Shown: positions 36,087 through 48,578, counted from the first letter of the stretch. The stretch: 64,000 nucleotides of DNA from Macrotrachela quadricornifera (GCA_022393335.1 JAJEKB010021738.1:62001-126000), one strand, 5' to 3'. Notes: generated from the letters alone by a model not told the origin. A program made the numbers and translations.

Positions 36087-38487
36087 TTAATTGGTATTAA
36101 GATTAGTATTTGTCTGCATTCGAGGTTGAACAAGAGAAGAACACGTTTCGTGTCCATTGACGATTTGCACAATTTTCCAGATTAAATCATATTGAATTGT
36201 ATCTGAAACAATTGAATCTTGTTTGTAATCAGGATGAGTAGTGACAAATTGTCGAATCCATGAGGCATCAGTCAAAAGAATTCCTTCAAAACGAGAACAT
36301 TCATGAAAAAATTCAAGAGAGAAAAATAGATAAAATACCTGCAGCTCGTTTTGAGATTAATGCAAGATATTGTTCGACAGTAAGTCTTGTATCACTATCG
36401 ATTTCTTCTCTTTCATTCAAATATTGTTGAACAATTGGCACTAAACCTAAGAAATCATTTGTTCCATTAATGATTTCATTGATTGACATTAAACGACTTT
36501 CATTTCCAACACGAAAATAAAATTTGTCACATCGAACAGAATCACGATGTTGAGCTCGAGTCATATTTTCATTAACCTAAATTTTAAGAATTGATCTTTC
36601 TCTTGAACAATGAAGAAAAACTGACTTGAGATATAGGAATAGTTAAATCAAGTTCATATGTAAACAACGCTCGAGTCAATAAAGCCACAAAAACGACTAA
36701 AGATGCATTTTCAAAATCTGTCAATTGAATCTAAAATTAATCAAATAATATATCAATCGTTAAAGAAAACTAAATTCAGACATCCATTGGTCGAAATTCT
36801 ACTCTCCATCCCATTTGATCATCATTCAATGGCGGTGGTTTAAATCGAAGTGAATGCCAAACAGTTGAATTTAAATTCTACATTTAAAAAAAAATTATTT
36901 TCTTTCAAAAGATAAGAAAAATTTAAAACTCACTTCAAAATGATAAGTTGATGAATCATCTTTCGGATGAAGTTCTTCTTCAATAATCATTAAAGGATCT
37001 CGAAGAAATAAATGACCAAAATGACGAGACAATGTTGATGGTATTCCTATCAGACAGAAAAAAAAATCATTATATAACGATATTTTCATTTAAAAATCAA
37101 CCATGATCGATTAATTTTGAAACAATTTCTTCATCAACATCAATTTCTACATCATTAAGATGCTTGTTTTCATCATTAAGATACATCGGAGCTGAGCCAT
37201 ACCGAGAAGGAAAATTTAACCGCTTTTGTTCTTCAACTGTTCGATCATCAGCTGCTTGTGATAAAACATTCCATCGACAATCGATATCCGAAAGAAAACC
37301 TCGCCAAACTGGACAAGCACTACTCAGTGATACCTGAAATATGCATTTTCATATTTAAAATAAAATAAAAATAATCGAAAACTAACTAAAATTCCTGTCA
37401 ATGGTAAAAGTTGATCGTAAAGATTAAGACTTTCTTTAAATGATTGTGCTTGAAATGTTATCTGAAGACAACAACAACCCAAACCAGCTACAGGAGCATC
37501 CATATGAATATGATTATCAATAACATCTGCTGTGTTTTCAAACAGAACATCACGAAATGGTGATGGAGTCGAATTATCTCGATATACTATTCAACATATA
37601 TATATATATATACATTATCAATAGTTTCAATAATATACTACTTGGAACATTAATTGATGTTTTTGGTTGACATCGTTCCCGAAGATTAGTCAATACCGAT
37701 CTTCCATAATAATAATTATTTCAGTTTATATTCAAATAGAAGAACTTACTTCATTCGTGGATGAAGTGGTGAAATGATTGCATCTGGATAACACAATGAC
37801 TGTTTCGAAGATTCACCTTGATCAGCTTTAACGACTGAATATGTATATTGATCTTGACCGAGTCTTTCAAACAGTTAAATAAGATTCAAGAGAAAAAAAC
37901 GTTTATCAGAATATTACCGAGGAAAAGCACTCAAACTTATTACATATTCACAGTCGGATTTTTCAGAAAGGAATTGTTGAGCTTGTTTTCGTCTTAACGC
38001 AATATTTGCTTCTACAGTATTCAAATAAGAAGGCACAAAACCATAAGGTTCAGATGGAACACCTTCAATCATGTAATCAGTCGCTTCTGGATGCCAAGCA
38101 ATGCGGCAAGTACTTACATTTAAAATGAGAATTTATATGGAATTTTATTGATGAAACAACTTACTTGTCAGATATTTTTTCATTCAATTCTATAAGATGA
38201 GGTAATAATTCATGAGCTTTCAATAATAATTGGACACGTTTATTTGAATGATCAAATCGAACCAAAGATAATTCAACCTTGAAGAAAAAAACAATAGAGA
38301 GATGAAATCTTGATAGAATCAATATTTGGTTACTTACCTCATCACCCCATATAAAACTATCTCCTTGACGATCTCTACATTTTTCGAAGATACGAATTAA
38401 TTCCAACAATGCATAATGTCGATGAACATCTCGTTCATTAATAATCTCGTTCCAATTTAGTGGACGACCTTCGGTCAATAAACCCAT
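36087..38487 (-). CDS. GCLC: Glutamate-cysteine ligase catalytic subunit
   Basis: This enzyme makes gamma-glutamylcysteine from glutamate, cysteine and ATP, the rate-limiting step of glutathione synthesis in the cytosol. The gene has about 11-12 exons split by introns of 45-60 nt, starting MGLLTEGRPLNWNEI at 38487. Animal GCLC blocks follow in order: WGDE|VELSLVRFDH across the first intron, MIEGVPSEPYGF with LNTVEANI, RERCQPKTSINVPS, NHIHMDAPVAGLGCCCLQIT, SLSSACPVWRGFLSDIDCRW, DPLMIIEEELHP, RFKPPPLNDDQMGWRVEFRP, TDFENASLVVFV, MSINEIINGTNDFLGLVPI, and near the end WIRQFVTTHPDYKQDSIV. The expected length is about 620-640 aa, close to animal homologues. Glutathione defence would suit an animal exposed to oxidative stress, but that is context rather than evidence. 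A piggyBac-type element starts only about 200 bp upstream of the start codon. Confidence 0.96.
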
Positions 38488-38680
38488 TTTAAATATGGTA
38501 ATACGCGCAAGACAAATACAGAATATGTTATTCTTTAACTATTTCTTTCTCTTTTTCTCTTTTTCTTTTTTTCTTCCTTATTTTTATTTTATTAGGCTCG
38601 CAACAAGGTTATTTTCACAGGCCATACAGACAACGTGTAACTGACACGTGACGACAAAAGTACTGCTTATATACTGTACT

Positions 38681-41062
38681 TTAACCCTTTCAATCCCAAT
38701 GTTTTCTTGCGTTCTATACGAGCACGAAAAAAAAAGAAAAATTCTCTCTCTCTTGCGTTCTGTCATTTCAATCATCTGTATTTCAAATCCATTTTTATCA
38801 CCGATAAATATGAGTTCAGACAAGAACTTCGTGCCAAAAAAAGAACCACATGTAATAAAAAGATTAACTTTGAAAAACTAAACTTCTATAGAATAGAAAA
38901 GAATAAAACATTTCTATTGAACAATCGAAATGTCATACAACATGGAAAATATTCTGGAACAAGATGATGAAATAGATAATTATGTCATAAATCTCGACGA
39001 TTCCGATGTTGATGAAATTGAAGAAGAATTGAAAACATGTTACATTGAAAGGGACGATTATAGGTGCTAAGTAAAACTTTCGACACAAGAATTTACTAAG
39101 AATACTCTATTATAGTTATGATGAGGACATGTATCAATCAAATCGAATCTTACAACCTTTGAAGAACATGCAATTGAATGATATTCATAATAAAAACAAG
39201 TTAGTGCAATGCAGAAAGGACGAAAGTGAAGAATATAGATGATATAAGAGTTTCTAAATAATTGAATTTTAAATAACATTATTGTATAGCACTGATGAAA
39301 ATATGTATTCACCAAAAGTTATAACAACAGAGTCTTATAGTACGACAAAGATTTGTGAAGAGCAATGGATATTCGTTGAAGAAAAGACTGATTGTCGGCT
39401 TACACGTTTATCTGATTTCAATGAGTTATCAGGGCCTACTTTCAATCTTCCAGCATGTCCGATACCTTCGGATTGCTACAACAAAATGCTACCTGATTCT
39501 CTTTTCAATCATATTGCAGAATGCACGAATCTTCGTGCTAAATTGTATCTTGCAAATATACCAATTAAAAAATCATAAATCTTGGTGTGAAGTAAGATGA
39601 AATCAATTTATAAACGACACCTTCTAAATTTATTCTAGATTACATGTAACGAGATGAAAAAATTTTTTGCAATATGTATACATATCATAAAAAAAGAATT
39701 CTACTACTTTTAGTTGATTTCCTGGCTAAGTCCTTTACCAAGAAATTGAGTAGGTGCAATCAAATCGTTTTCCTTGAATAGATTAATAATTTTCAATTGA
39801 AATGAAGTATATTCTAAATTCTTTTTTTTATCAAATGGCACATTTTCTTTTAATGTTTCAATATCATCTATTGAACGTTTGAGACATGAAGACGGTGAAG
39901 CCACAAAATAAAAAGATTGGTTATATTTTATTGAATAAAATAATCGAAATATTTTTTACTTATATTCAGGGATTCTAAAAGAACTAGTAAAGAAACAAAT
40001 GAAGGCACCTGATTCTGCTTTTATGCGAAGTGGTGAACTTCTCCTTGTGAAATTTCAAGACAAAAAGGCATCTGGTGAAAAAGAAATTTATGTTATTGAT
40101 TCGAAAGGAGTTGCTGGAAGATCACTAGTGGAACGATATGGAAAAGGTAAAAAGATGTCGCTTTCGTTTGAATAACTCGCGAAAAGCTTCATTACAGGTG
40201 ATGTGAAGAAAATGATTCTAAAAACGAACAGTATCATTGAATATAATAGACACATGGGGGGTGTCGACCTGTCTGATACTGCTTTACACCATACTTTCAT
40301 CAACAGGAAAACGTATCGATGGTTTGTTAAACTAGCTCTTCACTTTATGAGTCGACTCTTATTCAATTCCTATATTATATACAAAGACTCAAAGCAAAAT
40401 ACTACGTTGGACGATTTTCTGATGAGATATGAAAGAGCCTAATTAAATGAAAGACACACTGTATTGCTTTAGTTACGTGCAAGAAACAATGGAAACAACA
40501 GGTGCTGCACGAAAGTCAGAGAAAGATTTTACACCAAAACAAAAACGATCTATTTCGACAAAGTCTATTGATCGTAGTCCTAAAGTCATGGCCACGTCAG
40601 TCATACATTTTTCAAGTTAGATTTCTTTATATATGAAATCGATCTTGGTTTACTATATGCTTACAATTTCTTTAGGTAAAACTGATATCAATCCTCAATC
40701 AAATCGTCACGTACAGAAACGATGCACATTATGTAACAAAAATGGCATTCGAAAAATGACTATTTATCATTGTAAAACTTGCGATGGGAAAACCAGGTCT
40801 TTGTTTTCCAGATTGTTTCGAAAAATATCATCTTACTTGAATTATATAAAATAATAAACAGAGACAAGATACTTCGTTGACAACTAGAACAAATCTCAAT
40901 AAAGAAATGAACCAGCATCAGACATACAGCGAAATTTTTTTTTTTTTTTCCTTCAAACAGACAATATGATATACGTCGATTTAACAGACGACAGAACGCA
41001 AAATATTTCTTTTGCGTTCTGTATGTCATCTACGAGATGACATTAGGGATTGAAAGAGCTAA
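38681..41062 (+). mobile_element. piggyBac-type transposon, degenerate
   Basis: Left boundary TTAA (38681-38684) is followed by CCCTTTCAATCCCAATGT. The right end, read on the minus strand, is CTCTTTCAATCCCTAATGT preceded by TTAG (41059-41062), a one-base change from TTAA. A TTAA target and a 5' CCC-type terminal repeat are hallmarks of piggyBac. Subterminal copies of TGCGTTCT lie at both ends. The element is about 2.4 kb and carries a broken transposase. Confidence 0.8.
38930..40852 (+). pseudogene. piggyBac transposase remnant
   Basis: The N-terminal acidic region starts MSYNMENILEQDDEIDNY at 38930. A block at 39350-39578 matches the piggyBac entry region (WIFVEE, LSGPTFNLP, MLPDSLFNHIAECTNLRAK). 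The catalytic DDD core that should follow is missing: 39580-39960 holds no matching sequence. The C-terminal part resumes with FMRSGELLLVKFQDKKA at about 40020 and IIEYNRHMGGVDLSD, NRKTYRWFVKLALHF at 40230-40350. The terminal cysteine-rich zinc-binding tail (RCTLCNK, YHCKTCDG) is interrupted by a one-base insertion near 40796; the PGLCFPDCFEKYH continuation is in the next frame. With the core lost the protein cannot catalyse transposition. Confidence 0.88.
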
Positions 41063-41172
41063 CATTCTTTTATTGCTTCTATTATGATTGTATTATCCAC
41101 ATTAATCTTTTACGAACATATTTGTTTGCAACTTAACATACTATTTTAGTACTTTCACCTAAAAAAATCAAA

Positions 41173-41977
41173 AGGATCTTGTTTGTTGTACGCTATCATT
41201 CTTTAAAAGTTTCAAAACCAACATTTATTCAAATAAAACAACTTTGAACAAAAGAAGTAACAATTTCAATTGTCAACTCTTCCGATAGTCAAATGTGTGT
41301 GATGTGTTCAAATATAGTGTTGAATGGCTATTTGTCATTGAGTCTGCTGCGCTACACGAACTCAGACATATAGGATTTGATGAAATTTCGGTTGGGGCTA
41401 AATCGATTTTTGGTGTCTAACTTTACTAGACGCCAGGTATTCTCAATGGTTTGTGTGTGAACAAGCGTCAGAGGATCCACAAAATTGTACATGTAACTCA
41501 CGGTCTGGTGCTAAAATCCTATGGCTTCGATTTCCGTTTAAGCCCTCTATCATTCAGAGATAATCCTTGTTTCTGGCCGAATTTTTGCATGGTTGATGGG
41601 CATAAGAGTAGTAGCACGTCGGTTCGGCCACAATACGATAAAATATTCCTTTATTTCGCGGCTAATACCTCCGGAGATCCATAGCTGAGAAAGAACTCGG
41701 CCAATATTGTTCTTGCATCGCGAGAAGAGGTTCTCCTCGATTTCCACCGTCATTTCTGGGCTTTTTTTTATTAAACTCAAATGACAAGTATATATAGACA
41801 TAACCAATAGAAAAATTCATGAGATAAAAAATTTCATAGATAGTGGGATAATATGCAACGAAATTTTCTATATATACTAAATATAGAAGAGAAGAATTCC
41901 AGCAAAGAGAACGAAAAAGCGGGAAAAAATTATAAATAAAATTTTTGAAAAATGATGGCGTATAACCAACACGATTC
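41173..41977. mobile_element. TIR element, ~0.8 kb, non-autonomous
   Basis: The left end GGATCTTGTTTGTTGTACGC followed by TATCATTCTTTAAAAGTTT is an imperfect inverted copy of the right end, which on the minus strand reads GAATCGTGTTGGTTATACGC and then CATCATTTTTCAAAAATTT. A closer copy of the left end lies at 34628. No transposase is seen inside; 41550-41807 holds only spurious frames. Target duplication is not clear. Confidence 0.55.
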
Positions 41978-42655
41978 TAAATTTTATAAATAGTATTAAA
42001 AAAATTTGTTATCAATTATTATTTGTGAAGTATTGATTATTATTAATATATTTCAATAAAATAATATTTATATTTCGATATTCTAATGAAGATTTTATTC
42101 GGAGAATCATAGAATAATCTTGAACCATCTAATTAAATTCTTTCGAGTAATTGAAAATTAGATTGTATACAACATTAATAAAGTGTTTCATTACCAGTAA
42201 TAAGCTCATCAAATAAAAACCATTTTCTATTTAACACTTTATATAAAATATTTTATTTAATAATTCCAAGATCAGCAAAATAACGTTAAATATCTTTACT
42301 CGAACAATCATTAAAATTCTCAATAGTAGCAAGAATCCGAAATAGTGAAATTCCAATTTTTGGTTCATTTACACAATACTTAATTCTTAAAATTATTGAA
42401 CTGCTCGAAAAAGGTTTGGTTTAAAAGCAGAACATATGTTCTGATAACTCGAAAGTCCAAGTACTCCATTTTTTTTCGGACAAAATTTGAATGATCAGCT
42501 TAATAATTTCACAAAGATCAATTTTTTTTGACCATTCAAATTCAATAGAGAAGGCTAAAATCAAAATTCACCACAATAATGTTATTGATATATGAAACAT
42601 GTTTAATCGTAATGATTAAATTTTATTTATTAGAAAAGAAAATATTTAGTTAAAA
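41978..42655. other. Intergenic downstream of the GH32 gene
   Basis: AT-rich, no coding frame or repeat recognised. It should contain the GH32 transcript end. Confidence 0.35.
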
Positions 42656-44881
42656 TTAAGGTCGTGTTACTGTAAGATTTTTAAAGATAACATTTGAATT
42701 ATCTGCAAATATTCCCCAAGAATTTTTTCCTGCATTATAAATTCTAGCTGTTAAAGCTACTTTATGATCTATATAAGTAATAACCATAGAATTTTCTATG
42801 ATAATATGGATTATATAATCAGTATTTGGAATAAATTTATATTGTATATCAATTGTAGATATAGTTGTACTAGTTAAAGATGAACGATTAATTTTATCAA
42901 AACTAAATCGATGTTGAGAAGGAATAAAACGTAAACTATAAAATTGATTATATCCATCACATACATTTATCATAAAACCAAAATCTTTAATTGAACGTGT
43001 ATATGATATAATTGTACTAATTTTATATCGAATTAAATTTATTGGATTAAAAAGAACATTTGTTATTTCACTATTTAATAAACTTGATAAAGAATATGAT
43101 AATATATCTGTTGAAAGATCTTGTACAATACCCCATTGACTATGTTTTATAATAGGTTGATTAAATATTTCGAAATAATTTTTAATTGTATGTGGTATTG
43201 TAATAGCAAGATCTTTTGAATATTCTAATTGATATAATTTATGTATAATTAAATTTCCACCCCATTTCCATTGTCCATAATCATTATTATTTTCATATTG
43301 ATTTGTCCATCCAAATATATAATAATCATTATAATTATCTCGAATAACTTTTGCACCATAAAGACCATAAGCATCAAAACGATCTATTAAGTGTTCTGTT
43401 GGTTTTTCCCATGGTCCATATAATGATAAACTTTTTCTATAATAAACATTTTTTGTATCAATATCAGAAAATATAAGATAATAAATATTATTTATTTGAA
43501 ATAAATCTGGTGTTTCCATCATATAAAAATATGTTGAATCACCATCATAAAGAATTCCTTGATATAACCAATTATATAAATCATAAGATGTATAATAAAT
43601 AATAACACCACGAGTTGTTCGTGCTGATATAATTAATGTATATTTTTTTAAATTTATATCATAAAAAACAAATGGATCACGAAAATTATTTTCTTCATCA
43701 AAATTTTTTTCAATTGGTGGATAAATTGTTTTAAAATTTAAATCTTTTATAAACTTATTATTTAAATTTAATGAAGTAGCTAACATAATACCTTCTTTTG
43801 TTTTTATACAATATGAAGGTGAATTTGGATTATGACCAGTATAAAATGCATAATATATATTATCTTTTTTTATAATAGAACCTGTACCAATAGCATAATC
43901 TTGTGAACATTCATTAGTATTAGAATTTAATAATTCATCCTGATTTATTAATGAATAAGAATAAAAATTATTTGTTTTTAATCCATACCATGGATGTCGT
44001 TGATGATTAAAATCATTCCAAATATCTTTTAAATATAATATATATAATTGATTTAATTCATAATCAAAATAAGGCATTACATCACCAATAGGACTATTAT
44101 CATCAATAGATAATGAATAAATTATATAATTATTATCGTCTGATGGTTTATTACAAATAAGATCATTTTTATTCAAATTATTATCATTGAATTCTATTAA
44201 TTATTAAAAAAAAAACATTATTTTTAAACTATATTAACCCTGGATAAATGCACCAGTTGATCTTTCCAGTATATGCAGTCTTTTATTTCTCTTTTTCTGG
44301 CGTGTATCATTACATAGACTAAACTGATATAGAAGACAGAGATAAATTACTGAATGATGTCAATAGTTTAGATAACGATTTTAGTAAAATAAAATTTAAA
44401 TCAAATGTTAAGTTTCAGAAGAAGTAGGAAATCATTAAGGAAGTGACGCCAGCTTCGGATTTATTGCTACGAAATTTTTAGCTTCATAGTTTACGAAACT
44501 AATTGATATGCAGGAGATAAGTAGATAACCAAAAGCTATTCGATAGAAACTAATTACTAATGAAGCAATTTTTCTATACAGATTCTTCTTAAAATATAGT
44601 ATTACATCTTCACGAATGAATTAACTTTTAAATTACTATAGACATTTGAATTTTGTTTTTTTTTCGATATCTTCTGCTTATATATAGAATAATTTCATTA
44701 CTTTTTTCTGATCTTTCCCATAATGTTGATTTATTGGATGGAAATTCTAAATTATTTATTATTTATTACAATATTATATTTGAAAAAAAACTAAATTACT
44801 TGAATTTTCAATTGAAATACAATAAATAAATAATAATATTTGATTTAATATCAAAAATAAAATTGATACTTGCATTATCAT
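42656..44881 (-). CDS. Secreted GH32 beta-fructosidase/levanase-like enzyme, two exons
   Basis: GH32 enzymes cleave fructosyl bonds in sucrose, inulin or levan. Exon 1 (44881-44800) encodes a signal peptide (MIMQVSILFLILNQILLFIY). A 606-nt intron (GTAATT...AATAG) leads in phase 1 to exon 2 (44193-42656); the total is about 539 aa. The start at 44881 is chosen because the main frame has no upstream ATG and this exon supplies both a start and a leader. Counting from the TTG at 44176, the nucleophile region is GDVMPYF (Asp32), the RDP motif is at 166-168 (FRDPFVF), and the acid/base Glu221 is in METPDLF. IGTGSII, AFYTGHN, YYLIFSD, YYRKSLSLYGPWEKP and YIFGW follow as in bacterial GH32 proteins with a C-terminal beta-sandwich (about 350-506). 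Metazoan GH32 genes are rare and usually acquired; codon use is extremely AT-rich. The substrate is not deducible. Confidence 0.85.
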
Positions 44882-45300
44882 TCTTTATTAAATGAAAAAC
44901 AAAAATAATATACAGTACCTTTCATAAAAATTATTTTATTTGCTTTTGCTTTTTTTTTTCTTAAATCGAATATTAACATTGTTCTCATATTTCTCTATTA
45001 ATTATACGTAGAGATAAACTATTTCTATCATATCCATATCAAAAGAAAGTTTCTTTTAGACAGATATTTTTCTCTATAAAAAGGTCAATTAACAATAGCT
45101 ATGTAAAATATAATTAAATTATTAGAATATAACACAATTCAATATTTAACAAGATTTTATTTATAAAAATTTAATCGATTTTGATGAAACATATAACCTA
45201 TTATCGTATGAATAAGAAAGATTTTTTTTGTTCGTATGTATATATATAAATTATTTTCATTCATGTGTTATCGATTGAGTAAGTAATAAGGAAATCAATC
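44882..45300. promoter_or_regulatory. Shared upstream region of divergent GH32 and spermidine-synthase-like genes
   Basis: 420 bp separate the GH32 start (44881, minus) from the next start (45301, plus), so both promoters must lie here or in nearby introns. Very AT-rich; a TATATATAAATT lies at about 45239, some 60 bp ahead of the plus-strand start. No specific operator is recognised. Confidence 0.4.
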
Positions 45301-46269
45301 ATGCATATCATAGTTCGTATGTTAATAAAATTGATTCGTATATTTTGCTTTATTTTTAATTTAATAAAAATCTATTTATTTACATTTCATCGTGAAACAA
45401 TAATAACAAAAGAAAGATCAAAATATAATAAATTAATAATAATATCAAAATGTGGTTCGAAACGTTTAATGCGTTTTAATAGTTTATCAAATGGTTCACA
45501 ATCTCAAATTGATTTAAATCGAATAGATTATCCATGTGTTGAATATATTCAATTAATGATAATATCATTAATATATTATCCATATATATTAAATGAAAAA
45601 AATATTTTAATTATTGGTCTTGGTGGTGGAACACTTCCACGTGCAATAAGAAAACTTTATCCAATGTCATTTATAACAATAATTGAAATTGATTCAATTG
45701 TTAATGAAATGGCTAAAAAATATTTTTATTTTAAAGAAGATTCTAGAATGAAAGTATATATTACTGATGGAAGAAAATTTTTAGAAAATTTATCAAATAT
45801 AATAAATTATGATATTATTTATTTAGATGCATATGATTCAATAAGTGGTTTACCATCTCATATGAAAACACAAGAATTTTTTATTCAATTAAAAAATTTT
45901 TTAAATATCAATGGTGGTTTATTAATATTAAATCTTGTTTGTATTTATCAATCATTTAAAAATGTTTATCAAACAATTCAATCAGTTTTTGGACAAACAA
46001 ATTTACTTACATTTCGTTCAACAGATTTTTTTAATATTATTCTTATTGCTTCATCTTCTATTGAATATTTTCCAACAATTAATTACCAATCAAATATTAT
46101 TGATCATATACAACAAAATTTATTAATTAATGTTAATAATTTATTGAAAAAACAACAAAGAAAAATTTCGAATCAAAATTTATCATTAGATATTTATAAA
46201 GATAATACAACAAATATTCATCAAAATGAACAAGATATATCATTATTAGAATTCATTGATATTGTTTAA
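45301..46269 (+). CDS. Spermidine-synthase-like (Rossmann methyltransferase-fold) protein, membrane-anchored
   Basis: Intronless, 322 aa. Residues 7-29 are a hydrophobic anchor (MLIKLIRIFCFIFNLIKIYL), absent from true cytosolic spermidine synthases. The catalytic-fold core is clear: ILIIGLGGGTLPRAI (102-116) is the nucleotide-binding glycine loop; TIIEIDSIVNEMAKKYF (126-142) gives the acidic residue for the ribose; YITDGRKFL (153-161) binds the adenine; and YDIIYLDAYDS (170-180), followed by GLPSHMKTQEFF, is the active-site segment. True aminopropyltransferases carry a different, conserved gatekeeper set, so this resembles the broad spermidine-synthase-like group common in bacteria and may be a methyltransferase. 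The C-terminal 60 residues are polar and Asn/Gln-rich. Codon bias is strongly AT-rich. It is divergent to the GH32 gene. Confidence 0.8.
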   Translation: MHIIVRMLIKLIRIFCFIFNLIKIYLFTFHRETIITKERSKYNKLIIISKCGSKRLMRFNSLSNGSQSQIDLNRIDYPCVEYIQLMIISLIYYPYILNEKNILIIGLGGGTLPRAIRKLYPMSFITIIEIDSIVNEMAKKYFYFKEDSRMKVYITDGRKFLENLSNIINYDIIYLDAYDSISGLPSHMKTQEFFIQLKNFLNINGGLLILNLVCIYQSFKNVYQTIQSVFGQTNLLTFRSTDFFNIILIASSSIEYFPTINYQSNIIDHIQQNLLINVNNLLKKQQRKISNQNLSLDIYKDNTTNIHQNEQDISLLEFIDIV

Positions 46270-46451
46270 AATTTAAAGTTTTATTCATCTTAAATTGATT
46301 ATTACATAATAAATATGTGTTTAAATACGAAAAATCAATGATTTTTTTTCTAATAAATTAATATATTGTAATATAATTGAATCTGTCGTTTTCACTCTTA
46401 TAGATTTAAATTAAAGAATATTTTTATTAAAAAAATTTTTTCCTGAAATTA

Positions 46452-47299
46452 CAGTGAACCTCAATTAGTTTTCCCTCATTAATATTTTTCAGATATAGGA
46501 CAGTTATAGATCAAATAGAAACTGAAAGGAGAAAAATGTATCAAGAAAAAACATAGTAGTTTTTTCCACCACAATCTGCAAAGATAGACTCTTGTTTCTC
46601 TAGCTTTTCTTTGTTTGTATGTAAATAAACAGATGTTCGGGTAACTTTTATATGAATATAATAGTTCCATGCCAGATACTTCTATTCGCTTCATGAAACA
46701 TTGTGATTTTGGATTTGGATTTGAAAATGATACAGAAATATTAATATAAAGTTTAGTCATAACTTGTCAAACTGAAGATTGAAGCTTAAAAAACCATTGG
46801 ATTCGTTCTATAGTTTGTGCTCATCTGGTCTTTTTCTCTCGTTAGTATTGTTGCCTATTTTGAAAACAACATTTTGAAAGCATGTAATCATGCAATATAT
46901 AGCTGTGAATTTTAATAATTAGTAAAACGTTTTATAAAATCAAAGATGGTCATAAATTAATTATGAGGTAGTATGTTCGATGAACGTTACAGTTGAATTT
47001 CTAGAGCAAAAATTGAGAGGTGTTCGACCATTTACCATGATAAAGAGATCATTTTGTTTTGAATGTGTTTCCTTTTTTAATATAGTTCAGATTCAATAGC
47101 AAAGGTAGTAAAAAGACTATTATGTTTTTTCTTTATACATTTTTCTCCTTCCAGTTTCTATTTGATCTATAACTGTCCTATATCAAAAGATGCAATTGAA
47201 TCTGCGTTTTCTTCCTATGGATTTGGTTTTGAAGAAAGAGTAAACTATAGTGAAGAAAAGTGAAAAATACTTATGAGGAAAATCAATTGAGGTTCACCG
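46452..47299. mobile_element. TA-flanked MITE, 848 bp, long TIRs
   Basis: TA|CAGTGAACCTCAATTAG at the left and CAATTGAGGTTCACCG|TA at the right give matching termini with a TA duplication, as for Tc1/mariner or pogo-type elements. The complementarity continues inward with a gap: ATATAGGACAGTTATAGATC near 46493 pairs with GATCTATAACTGTCCTATAT near 47165, and AAGGAGAAAAATGTAT with ATACATTTTTCTCCTT. No transposase remains. Confidence 0.85.
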
Positions 47300-47301
47300 T
47301 A

Positions 47302-48432
47302 TATTTTATAACTTGAATTCAAAATTTTGTAGAATAAAAAAGTAAAGATTTAGAATATAGACATTTATATCGGTAAACGTTATAGAGGACTTTTGAGTGT
47401 GTTTTTAAAGTAAAAGAACTGAACGAAGTGAATGTAATTATTTTATAGATTAATATTCTATTAACAGTATTATTATTAAAATTATTTACAAATATCAAGT
47501 CGTAGAATGTATATGTGAAATGTTATTTAGTTTTTATTCTGCTTCAGATTTTATCTTTTAGCTGAAATATTTTTTGGAAAATATTTACCAATAGATAGAT
47601 GAATGTTCAATTGAGTGTCAAATATAATATACAAATATTCTCTGTTAACAACAGATACTCAAATGAGAGGTAAATGCTTTGATTATAATATAATATAGTC
47701 TTGTTGAACTAACGATATATATAACTCTAGCTCAATATTACTTAATTGATAGATGGTTAAAAAATCTGATAAGTGGTCATATTTTATTACTTTGTTAAAT
47801 ATCTTAAAATATTTTTTTAAATTCAATCTCTATTTGCATCTTATTCGATGAGGTTTAGCATATAGCAATAGATAAAAAAATCAGAATATAAAATAAAGAA
47901 GTACGGAATCATTTAAATAATTCAGTGATACTATATTGTTAAAATTACTAAGCAAGCTCGAACAAAAAATTAAACACTTTAAATAGCTAAGATTTTTTTT
48001 TGAATCGCGAAATTTCAGTATAAAGTTTTTCTTTTGAGAAGATACCCGATGTCGACACTTTTTCTAATAACTGCGTCACAATTTTCCGCATATACGGGTC
48101 ACGGTGCGATCACAATTACCTGTAGCTGCGTTGCAGTTCAATCGCAGTCGAGCATATGAATGCAGATTAAGACGCAAGAAAAGATAAAGAAGAGCAGTAG
48201 TACTAACAAGACGATATAAAACAAATTATAACCATGTGTCTTTATCAAACCATTAGAAACTTAAGAAATTTCATTTTTCAATTGTAAAACTAGATAAAAA
48301 GAGGTAAAAATAAATAATAGATCTATACAAACAATAACATAAATAATTACTCACCAAATCAAGTTGTTATCGAATAATTTTGTAAAAAATGTAAATGTTC
48401 ATAAAAAAGATGTACATGATTACGAATAGCAG
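47302..48432. other. Intergenic, 1.1 kb
   Basis: AT-rich. 48040-48160 is GC-richer (GCGTCACAATTTTCCGCAT and following) with no recognisable function. No genes seen. Confidence 0.35.
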
Positions 48433-48515
48433 AGAGGTGTCCCGATAGAAGAAGCTTTGGGAGCGCGACATCCTTTGTCCTTCCCCCCTAATTTTTGTAA
48501 AATTGGGACACCTCT
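48433..48515. repeat. Short inverted-repeat element (~83 bp)
   Basis: AGAGGTGTCCCGAT at the left pairs with AATTGGGACACCTCT at the right, enclosing a GC-richer centre (GGGAGCGCGACATCC). It may be a very small MITE of the AGGTGTCCCAA-end type. Confidence 0.5.
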
Positions 48516-48578
48516 GGAATAGCATCATTAATATCATATATACGAGAAACATGATCAACATAAATTTTGTTTTTTGAT

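Noticed and set aside
44221..44799. Intergenic gap upstream of the GH32 frame
   Set aside because: Re-read as an intron: the signal-peptide exon at 44800-44881 joins across it in phase.
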